Below, piece by piece: positions 50,379 through 59,800 of a stretch of DNA of 64,000 nt (position 1 is the stretch's first letter; the number at the start of each line of letters is the position of its first letter). A program made the translations under genes and the position numbers. The notes under the pieces were generated by a model. The model made no database searches, was not told the origin of the DNA, and was given only the letters and a program-made list of their open reading frames with translations. Origin of the DNA: Moesziomyces globuligerus (Eukaryota; Basidiomycota; Ustilaginomycetes; Ustilaginales; Ustilaginaceae); NCBI GenBank assembly GCA_030849465.1, contig JARVLF010000011.1, positions 248,001-312,000 on the forward strand. The letters are read 5' to 3'.

Positions 50379-52922
50379 CTAAAGGAGCCTCCTCTGGTCG
50401 CGCTTGGGTCTAGGCGGCGAGTTGGGCGGCGATCTGGAGGCTTGGCTGGGCATGACCACTTGCACCTGGGCCGAGTCTGCTGGCGTGGGGGGTTGGGGCA
50501 GGGGCGTTGCGAGGTATTGCGACTGAGCCCACTCGCGTGCGATCCGGGACGCCGGGGTGTCGGAGCCGACACTGTCCGGTAGCCTTGCATGGCGCTTGAG
50601 CACGGGCGAGCCGACGGGCGAAGGCATCTTGGCATAGCCTCTGTCGTTGGACGATTCGGCCTCGGCGCGCACGAGCGTGGGGTCGAAGCTCGGATACTCG
50701 CGGAGCGTTTCGTCGAGCGTGGGCTCGAGCGCCTCTGCCTCGTCCTCTGGACGTGGAGCCGGCACGGAGTACAATCCAAACGACTCGGTCACGTCCTGCG
50801 GTACCGACATGGTCGCCTCCCTCTCCCTGCCCGCCCAGGCTCTTGCTGGTGCTGCGGGCACGCGGAGCGCACCGCCCTGCTGCCTCTCGGTATCGGGCGT
50901 ATTGGCCAACGAGACCGCCGAGGCCATCTGGTCGTCGGCGCGGATGACAAAGCCATCACCGCGATGCGTCGCTCTTGCAAACTTGACCGCCGTGTCCATG
51001 GCCATGTTGGGTCTGGACCTCGAGACGACCGAGGCCTCTACATCTACGCTCTCGGGTACCGCAGGCAACGTCCTCGTCCTCTCGTGCCTCTGCGCCTCTG
51101 CACTGCCCGACTCGTTGGTGCGCGAGGCGTTGCGCTGGAACCTCCTGCGCACCGCGCCTTCGCCGCCGCTGCCCTGGCTCGGCTCGGGCTGCGGATTGTC
51201 AAAGTTGCGAAAGATGATCGAGCCGATGGTCAGCGCGCCAAACACGGCCGAGACCCACGCGGCGATGGAGCCCGCGACGGCGATCGACCTCGCCACCGCC
51301 TCGGGCCCCTGGAGCGCATGCTCGTACTCGACCGCGGCGAGGTAGATCGTCACGGCGCCAAAGAAGCACGCGGCCGAGATGATGCCGAGGTAGAGGATGA
51401 GCAGGTTGACCAGGCAGCGCCGCAGGTACTTGTACTTGGCCATCGGTCCGCTCGCCACCGACGTGCGCTTGGCGCGGCTGCGATGCGTCGAGGCGCCCAG
51501 CCGATGCGTGCTCGCGCCGTGCGAGATGAGCCTGCGCAGCATCGACGGCGACCTCGGCGAGAGCGGCGGCAAGGTCTCTGATGCCGTCGCGTGGCTCGCC
51601 TCATCGGCCAGACTCGCCACCTGACCCGCGGGGAGCCTCGAGGCGATCCCGGGCGTCAGCGCACCATGCACGCGCGGCGGTTCCTGACGCAGCACCGACT
51701 CGATGCCCACCATCTCGTGGCTCCCCTTGAACGACGCCGTGTGGCCGGTGCGATCGCTGCCGTCCGAGACGCCGCGGTCCTCGTAGATATCCTCGAGCTG
51801 CGCGCGCTGCGTCCTCGCCGGCGCTCCGCTCGTCGCGGCGCGCTCCGCCGTCAGCACGCTCACCGGCGCGTTCTTCTCGTCGTGCGCCAGCTGCACCTCG
51901 AGCTGGCGCTGGTAGCTGACGAGGATCGCCTTGTGCCTCCTCACCTGCCGGTAGAGCAGAAACACGAGGACGCCGCCAGCTGGCACGTAGAAGAAGAGGA
52001 AGAGCAGCGCCCAGAACGCCCAGAGCACGTACCCGATGTCGATAAAGTAGTACGAGCGCGTCCAGGTGTAAAAGATATCGTACGCCTGACTTGCTGCTGC
52101 ATCCACAGCCGCCTGTGTCAACGCCGCACCCGGCCCTGCTGTCTGCACCGCTGCTTGCACAGCGCCGTCCCATGCCTTGTACTCGTTAAAGGCACGGTTC
52201 ATCTTGACCGAGGCGATGCATACGGGCGGGAGGAGCGAGATGATGAGGGCGACGGGCGTGCCGAGGCAGCTGAGGTTGACGATGAGCGGCCAAGGCAGAT
52301 GGCCTTTTGCGCTCGTCTTGTTCCTCGCGGCCGAGGGCTTATCGAGCGCGCCTGGCGCTGTATAGAAGCTGCCCCACCCGGTGAGGAACGCACCCACGTA
52401 CAGCGGGATCCAGATCAACGACCGAAAGGGCGGGAAGAACTTGACCCAGACGGCCATCTCGTCGTGGAAGAGCTTCCAGACGATGAAGTTGAAGGCGACG
52501 GTGAGGACGCCGTAGGCGCCCTCGAGGAGGAGGAAGCAGTTGATGGCGTTGGGCACGATGTACGAGCCCTGCGCGCGGCGCTCGAGGCGGAAGAGGTCGA
52601 GGCGCTTGTGGTAGAGGCGGTGGAGGATGACGGGGATGCCGATGAGGATGATCAGGCAGATGATGCCCGCCGTGACGAGGTTCGAGACGAGAAAGTAGGG
52701 CTCCGAGGTGAACTCGAGGAAGAAGAGGCGGCGGACAAACGCGCGCAGCTCGGCGAGCGCAGCCTGCTGCTCGGCCGCATCGGCGCTCGCGAGGCGCGCG
52801 ACAATCGCAGCCGGAAGCCCGTCCGGTCGCGTGGGGCCTCGGAAGAGCATGACAGCGTTCGAGACGACGCTGGCAGCCGTGCCTGGTTGCGTCGCCGCAG
52901 CCGAAGTAGGTAGCCAAGCCAT
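50379..52922 (-). CDS. Polytopic membrane protein of unknown function, about seven helices
   Basis: 847 residues, intronless. I do not recognise the family. Hydrophobic segments by eye are at about 75-101 (VTAGIICLIILIGIPVILH), 126-152, 162-186, 213-240 (LGTPVALIISLLPPVCIASV), 287-322 (YVLWAFWALLFLFFYVPAGG), 498-530 (LVNLLILYLGIISAACFFGA) and 541-570. A long hydrophilic loop (about 325-490) lies between helices 5 and 6. The C-terminal 270 residues are Ser/Pro-rich and probably cytosolic, with many SP sites. Seven helices plus a long third loop and tail recall receptor-like proteins, but no GPCR signature is visible. ATG 52922 is the first Met. Confidence 0.82.
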   Translation of the reverse strand: MAWLPTSAAATQPGTAASVVSNAVMLFRGPTRPDGLPAAIVARLASADAAEQQAALAELRAFVRRLFFLEFTSEPYFLVSNLVTAGIICLIILIGIPVILHRLYHKRLDLFRLERRAQGSYIVPNAINCFLLLEGAYGVLTVAFNFIVWKLFHDEMAVWVKFFPPFRSLIWIPLYVGAFLTGWGSFYTAPGALDKPSAARNKTSAKGHLPWPLIVNLSCLGTPVALIISLLPPVCIASVKMNRAFNEYKAWDGAVQAAVQTAGPGAALTQAAVDAAASQAYDIFYTWTRSYYFIDIGYVLWAFWALLFLFFYVPAGGVLVFLLYRQVRRHKAILVSYQRQLEVQLAHDEKNAPVSVLTAERAATSGAPARTQRAQLEDIYEDRGVSDGSDRTGHTASFKGSHEMVGIESVLRQEPPRVHGALTPGIASRLPAGQVASLADEASHATASETLPPLSPRSPSMLRRLISHGASTHRLGASTHRSRAKRTSVASGPMAKYKYLRRCLVNLLILYLGIISAACFFGAVTIYLAAVEYEHALQGPEAVARSIAVAGSIAAWVSAVFGALTIGSIIFRNFDNPQPEPSQGSGGEGAVRRRFQRNASRTNESGSAEAQRHERTRTLPAVPESVDVEASVVSRSRPNMAMDTAVKFARATHRGDGFVIRADDQMASAVSLANTPDTERQQGGALRVPAAPARAWAGREREATMSVPQDVTESFGLYSVPAPRPEDEAEALEPTLDETLREYPSFDPTLVRAEAESSNDRGYAKMPSPVGSPVLKRHARLPDSVGSDTPASRIAREWAQSQYLATPLPQPPTPADSAQVQVVMPSQASRSPPNSPPRPKRDQRRLL

Positions 52923-55900
52923 CGCGACAGAATGTCAGCTTCCAGTCGCAGGAGCTGTCGAGTGGTGAAATGCTGAGAAACGTGAGGTAGCTCGTCGCTT
53001 GTCCTCGTGGATCTGACTAGGCGCACAGCATCGCCCTGGTAAGAGGTGAGCTGTTGTTGTCGGTATCGTCGTCGAGATCGGCTAAGGATATAGGAGAGAT
53101 TAGAGTCGAAGGGATGATGGTGAACGGTGAAGCTGCACGACGAGACGGGCGAGGGCGAGGATACCGATGCCGATGCTGGGGCTGATGCCGTGGCGTGAAA
53201 GTATTTGTTGAAAGGGATCTGTGCTGACGATCGACTGGCGACCCTTATGCGGACGTAGCTTAGCGGAGATGTAGAGAGCGAGGAAGCGAGAGAGCGGAGT
53301 CGAGTGTGGTTCTGGATGGTATCGAATGCGGAGGTGCCGAGGTTGGAGCTGATGGTACCAGCGTGTGGCGAGGCGTCGAGAAGCTGGTGATGTGCACTTG
53401 TCGAGCGTGTCGATCCGACGGCCTGCCGACTTGAGTTGGTGGCAAAGGCAAGCAAGCTTGCTGATGTGTGGGGAAGCGTTGCAGGCGTCTGGTGGAGCCA
53501 GCGATGGGCGTGCTGCGCCCACGACTGAGTAAGGAGAAGGGCGGCGGAGACAGATAGGCTGAGCGGGCGTCGACGGAGCTCCAAAACGTCAAGCTCAGGG
53601 CGCAGGTCGAGGATGAAGGTGGTGTGGCAAGCTGGCGGCGCCGGAAGTTGTAAGGCTGCCCTCCTGGATGCGGTGTGGGGAGAGGTGCAAGGGAAAGCCT
53701 TTCTGCTGATGTTCACAAGTACGAGGCCTGCGGTACGACACAGGGGGGTGCAAGGTGAGACCGTGAGAACTGGCTTTGGAAGGCGTTGATTGCCGGCGGC
53801 GGCTGTGGACGAGGCAGGGCATGGGTTGCGCGATGGGATGGGCTCAAGAAGCGTGATTCAGCCGCCAAGGAGTCGACGACAGGCGCGACCGAGGCGCCAT
53901 GGACCCCGTTGGTCAGCCGCTTGCGGCAGCCGCAGACGCCTTTGCACGGCTGGCTGGGGCGATCTGAGCGGATGAATGGTTCCAAGCGGCCCAATACTGT
54001 ACTGTACTGCGGGGGATGGCAGGACAAGGGTCTGGAACGCCTCTGGTCCCCAGACGGTGAGCGGAGTTGGAGAGGCCGAGTGCATCGCGAAGCATCGCCG
54101 CTTGTTGCTGCTGCTGCTGCTGCTGCTGCTATTCTGCCGGGGAGCGCGTGGAGGCGGGAAGCGGGCTACCAAATCGACTTAATCTCGAAAACCTCTGCAA
54201 AGCGCGGCGTTGGAGCCCTCGACGCGGCCATGGCGGGCAGGCGGCTCGCGCTCAGTGAGATCCCTAAAAAAAGAAAAAAAAAAAAGAAAAGAAATCAAAC
54301 GTATCGCATTGGGCTGCCCTCTGTCCAAGTGCTTGCCGCTCGCCCTGAGCAGGCTCAAGCACGCTCAAGCACGCTCAACAATGCAATGCGCAGCCTGACA
54401 TTTTTCTCTGGCTCGCGTGCACGCGCTGACAACATCTAGATCTCACCTCGCGCTTCCGAGCTACTGTAGCATTGCAGCGTCGGTGCTGGTCAGATGCTAC
54501 GCTCATTCCACGCAGCTTCTAGTGCTTTCAGCCTTCTCTAGGTATGGTGGGACAAGGAATGCCCAACGACGCTCATGTTGAGGCGTCGAGGCTGAGCTTG
54601 CGGTGGGGGCTCTTCGGGTCGCTCTCGTCGGATGCCGGTGTCCTCGACTGTGCATCTGAGACACGCTTTTTCCCACAGCGTCCATGGCCTGGAGAACTGC
54701 CATATACTGAATATATTAAAACAAGACTAAAACAAAATACAGGACCTTTTTCCCCCAGCCGAGCTGCGTTGCCGGCTGTCAGCATGCACACTGGAATATC
54801 AACCAGTATTCGCTGCCTGCTCGCCTGGGTTCGGCAGCGCCATGCCATGGCACCAATCAACTACAGCCACAGAGACCGATGATGATGTGGTCGTTATCAC
54901 ATGTGTTGGGAGCAACAAAGGGCTGAAAGGGCTGGTGTGGTCCGATCCGATTCTGGGATTGTGGCCTTGTGGTGCGCGCAATGGCATGGCTTGGCGGCGA
55001 CATGCCTTCATGTCTCAGGTGCGGCCGGTTCGCGAGTCGGTCGCGAGTCGCTGCCATCCATCCAGAGCACAGACAGACGCGGTTCGCCGCTTGGGGACGC
55101 CGCTTGGCGACGCCGCTTCCGGAAGACTCTCGCATCGCTTAGCGAGGCTCGTACATCTCACTTTTCCTTGTCAAATCCCATCTCGGCCCAAGCTCGTTCC
55201 CCCCCTTGCCCTGTACCGCGATCCTGGGCGCCACCAAACACGACCAAGCCACAAAAGCCGCAGCCATCATCTGCACTGACCTTGCAAAAATTCATCAACG
55301 TGTAAGATCGTCGAACACCCGTCGGCGCATCGCATAGTGATATTCTGGCCCTTGTAGCTAACTTACCGAGCACGGTTCCCCCGCGACACTCGAGCCCCCC
55401 GCATAGCCGTAGCGGACCAGGATATTGGATTCGCGCGGCACCTCCCAGCGTCGGTCGATCGACAAGGTTCCCTCATCTATGCAACGCTGCGCGCGAACCT
55501 TGGAACCCGCGCTCCCGGGCCGCAGCCAAACCGTGCCTGGGCCGCATTGGTTCTCGTCGTCGTCGTAGAAAGGGTGGCGCTGCCCATCGGCTCCGCGCTG
55601 ATGATCTTGGCCTCGCTGAGCACCATGCGATGGTACCGTCTTCACATGCAGGCGCTGGTACCGCTGACCAAGCCGACGTGATCCAAAGCGGGTCAGGCAC
55701 CGGGCCGACCAAGCTAATGAGCACATGGTGTGCTGGCACCGCGTGTGCCTGGTGCGCCTTTCACCATGTCGCCGCTGCCCACCCCGGATGTGCTCTCGTC
55801 GCTACTGGATCGACCCCTTCGGCCCCAGCGAGGGTTTTAGCTACAGTACATTACCTAAACCTGAATCTGAGCTTCCTTCTCCAGCTCACTAAAAGATCCG

Positions 55901-56078
55901 TACACATGGTTGGACATGGTTGAGGCTCATGGCTAAAAGCTGCCGGCACCTGCAGCGTGCACTGTGATCGTACTCGTGGCCACTACCTGGAACGCTGAGA
56001 GAGTGACCGGACTGTTTATAAGGTGTCAATGAGCTCGTGACGGGGTAGAAGGTGGGTTGCACACGCACTAGGTTGATC
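52923..56078. other. Long gene-poor region
   Basis: About 3.2 kb. The first 800 bp are probably leader/promoter of the membrane-protein gene. A CTG run (54106-54130) and an A-rich tract (54264-54295) follow, then an AT-rich patch at 54705-54740. Short minus-strand stretches at 54573-54654 and 55371-55600 have coding-like third positions (see findings), but no complete gene model could be built. Confidence 0.45.
54106..54130. repeat. (CTG)8 microsatellite
   Basis: About eight CTG units in the gene-poor region upstream of the seven-helix membrane protein. Confidence 0.85.
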
Positions 56079-56864
56079 ATGGAGGCAGCACTTCGAGCGC
56101 TCGGGGCGCTGACGGCGTCAGAGCGTGTCGGCGCCTTCATCTCGAATCAGCAACGTCACCCAGCGCATAGCGCCATCCAACACGACCTCGACTGCGAATG
56201 CCGACAGTGCGAGCGAGACCAAGGTTCGTCCAAACCCCCCAAATCCCTGATCAGAGATTCGAGAGAGCGCCAAGTTGACCGTCCAGCACGTCTAGTTCTC
56301 GCCCAGCGACGCTGCCGGCGGTGCCTCCCTACTACCGAGAAGCCCTTGGCGCAGGACGAGGGAGGTGGGTGTGCGCGCGTGTACAGGAGACGGGCGACGG
56401 ATGAAAATGCAAGAAGAGCAGAGAGGAAGCTAGGTAGAGCCGCTCAGTTGAGGCTTGGCAGAATCACTCTCGCCCTCCCAAACCCCGTGTCTTCGCCCCG
56501 AGCTAAAGAAGCTCAGGGGCATGCAGAGAACGACAAGACCGCGCACGATAAGCGCATACGAAACGAGCAGGACCCTACGAATGCCTACGACGATCGCGCA
56601 GACGAAGTTCTGAATCCGACCGAGGAAACAGCGGGGTGGGTGGATGACTTCTACCGTCGCAATCCCGCCGCAGTCGCCAATGGCTGGTTGGCTTTGAGCC
56701 ACCACCGCACAATCGTGCACACCCGAGAGCACACTCCCTCGCACGTTGCCGCCCACGCCATAGTCCGTGCCGCCAGCACACAGCTGATCGGCCTCACACC
56801 TCGCCTTCACATACCCACTCGTACGATGCTACAAACAGCAGCTCCGAGCACACCAATGCGATGA
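56079..56864 (+). CDS. Possible hypothetical protein (weak)
   Basis: A frame of about 261 residues from ATG 56079 (an in-frame ATG also exists at 56052). The translation is basic and polar, with a Cys cluster CECRQCERD and a segment ETAGWVDDFYRRNPAAVANG. There is no domain I recognise, and codon use is mixed rather than strongly C/G-ending. The minus strand has a competing 126-codon frame with a hydrophobic stretch. It may be a lineage-specific gene, an exon of a larger model, or chance. Confidence 0.25.
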   Translation: MEAALRALGALTASERVGAFISNQQRHPAHSAIQHDLDCECRQCERDQGSSKPPKSLIRDSRERQVDRPARLVLAQRRCRRCLPTTEKPLAQDEGGGCARVYRRRATDENARRAERKLGRAAQLRLGRITLALPNPVSSPRAKEAQGHAENDKTAHDKRIRNEQDPTNAYDDRADEVLNPTEETAGWVDDFYRRNPAAVANGWLALSHHRTIVHTREHTPSHVAAHAIVRAASTQLIGLTPRLHIPTRTMLQTAAPSTPMR

Positions 56865-56899
56865 TGTCTATGCGATCTATTCGGCTGCGCGCAGGTCGA

Positions 56900-59800
56900 T
56901 CAGACGAGCTTCTCCTCCTCGACCTCGTCGTCCGTCCAGCCAAAGAAGCGGTACAAGGCGTCCCAGACTTCGGGCTTGCAACCCATGGCAAGCAGCATGA
57001 CCGCCGGCAGGTGGATGAGACTCACCCAGAAGCACCACCTTGCCGCCTTGACCGTGCCGTTGGTGTAGAACTTCCAGGCGGCGTGAGCCATGAGCAAGTT
57101 GAGCGGCGTGCTGAGCACGGCGAATGCCACGGGGGCGACGATGCCACTGAGCGGCATCATGACGGTGCAGATGGGCAGCAGCGCCACGGCGTACCGCAAC
57201 GAGACGCGACGATTGAGCGCCGGATCCGTCACGGCCATCATCCTGTATCCACCACGCGCGTATTCTGCTCGGAGCGTATGGGCGAGCGAGTTGAAGTGCG
57301 GAAACTGCCATGCGAACAGCAGCGCTCCCAGCGCCCAACCGCCCAGATCAGCCGCATTGTGCAGCGTACCGGTGCACGCCGCCCAGCCCATGAGCGGCGG
57401 CAGCGCCCCCACCACGGCGCCGACCCAGGTGTTGGCGATCGACATGCGCTTCATCGGCGTATACGTAAACGAGTAGAGCACCACATTCGCCGCACCCAGC
57501 ACCGCCGTCAGCGGATTGACGGCAAGCGCGAGCAGCCCCACACCGCTACCAGCCGAGAGCGAGGCAAAGCCAAACGCGTGCAGCGGCGTCACTGCGCGCG
57601 AGGGCAGCGGACGACCGCGCGTACGCGGCATCTGCGCATCGTACGGCGCCTCGACGAGCTGGTTGAGCGCATTCGCCGCCGCCGAGCACAGCGTCATGCC
57701 CGCCGTCAGCGCCAGCAGCGTCGTCACGGGCGAAGCCACCGCCACCGTCAGCGCCGACGGACACAGCGCATACCCGGCCATCCCCGTCAGCACCACCAGG
57801 AACGTCAGCCGCGACTTGGAGAGCTGCTTGTACACCTTGGCCAGCGTGCTGCGCGACATGCTCGGCACCGGCCGGTACGCCGCAAACGACATGGACGGCT
57901 CGCGCGACCGCAACCCGCCCAGCGAGCGCAGATCCACCACCGTAGGATCGTCCGACAGCGGCGCAAACGAGCTCACGTCCACCTCCTCCGCCGTCGCAGG
58001 CGCGGGGGCCGCAGAGGCTGTAGATGCCGCCGAGGCCACTGCAGCCTTGGGCGAAGTGGTGCCGAAGGAACGAGAAGCCGCCGCGCCAGATGGCTGTGAT
58101 CGCGCCGCAGAGTGCATGGATCGGCGGCTGCCGGGCACCAACGGCGTGCGGCCGTGCAACTTGGTGCGCAGCGTACGGTACGTGCTCCAAATGGCGTCGC
58201 CATCCACATAGCAGCCCTTGAGCCAGCGCTTGACCTCGCCCTGCTTGCTCTCGTCCCACTCGAACCCTTTGCGCGAGTGGAGCACGCGGCGGTTGTCAAA
58301 GATGACGCACTCGCCCTCCTCCATCTGCTTTTCGTATCGAAATTCCTCGGCGAGCGTCAGGTCCGAGAAGCGCTTCAACGCACGGTAGAACGTCTGCCTC
58401 TGCTCGGCCGTCTGCAGGTGCTGCGTCGGATGCAGGGGCAGCGGCGACTGGAACGGCGGCGAGTAGTTGACCGCGCTCAGTCGCGGCATCGTCGTCCCGC
58501 GCAGCGGCGGTCCGGCGTGTCCTTCGGTGTCGTGAGCCAGCTCGAACGTCGGGTGCGTGAATCGGTAGTGCCTTCCGTCGTTGACATAGTGGAATCCCAC
58601 AGGCACCTTGGTGAGCACCTCCCACAGCTCGCGCTCCTCCTCCCACATGCGCTCGGCCACCTTGAAGCTGTCGACAAAGATGCTCGCGCCGCCACGCACC
58701 TTGTTCCGCAGCATGTGCAGGAACTGGAAGCGCGGCGGGTTCTGGAAGTAGAGCAGGTCCATGTGCAGGCCCAGGTCGAGGTTCGTGTAGGCGATGTTGC
58801 GCGCGTCCGCCTTGGACTGCACGTCCCACAGCGGGCCGTAGAACGTGTTGCGCAGCTCACCCATGGTCAGTGCCAGCTCGCGCAGACGGGCCGAGCTCTC
58901 GCCTTCCTCGGTGGCCGTCTTATCCGTCGGCAGTCGCGTGACAAAGGCAAAGCCGTCCCGTACGACCGCTTCGGTGAGCGCATAGAGAGCCTGCGTACGC
59001 TCAGTCGAAGCTTCATCGGGACGGATTGCATCCCAAGGGATCCGAGCTGGTCGTGCGGTGCTGCCCTGCTCCAATGCACCCGGTGCCAGAGCTGCGTCCG
59101 CCGACCACGGCTCCGACTTGAAGTGCGACAGATCGCATGCTGCCCAGCCTTCGGGCACGGCCATGATATCCATGTGTGTGTCCGCGTAAAACGTGTCGAT
59201 GGCGTGGCGCAGCAAGAACGAGATGGGCAGGTCGGAGACATGCGGCGCATTCGCTTCCTTGACCTGGCCGAAAGCCGCTGTGAAGGCATTCACTACGGCG
59301 TGCTCCTTGGTGAACGTGAGTCGGAGAGCGGGCCCGTCGCCCGACGACGTCAAGGTGGGAGGATGGCTGTGATCGAGCAGCGGTACGTTGAGGGGAACGT
59401 CGCTGGTGTGGAAGAGCTTCTGGCGGTTGCTAGGATGTACCGACTGCGGGGCTTGACACGCATCGCGAAGCCAGACATGGTCCAACTGGAAAGGCTGCAG
59501 GCCGAGTTGCTTCGACTCGATCGTGATGCTGTCCGGCTGCAACTTGATAACGACGTCCGAGTCCGGGACGTGGATATCGCTCGAGTGCTCGGTGCGAGCA
59601 CACGCGGCCGCGCTGAAAAGTCGTCTACCGAGCACACGAGAATGTAGAGTCGACGGCTGCATGTTCGGCCTACGAGCGTACTTTGCGCCAGTGTAGAGCC
59701 CCGCAGTGGCTACTGCAGGCATGCTGTTCGCGACGTGGCGGCGCGTCTGCTGAAGTGCGCGGCGACCAACGGCAGCGAGTCTGGAGTTGGGTTTCAGGAG

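Noticed and set aside
58112..59647. 511-codon plus-strand frame
   Set aside because: Antisense to the dioxygenase part of the fusion gene, which has the HxD and distal His motifs.
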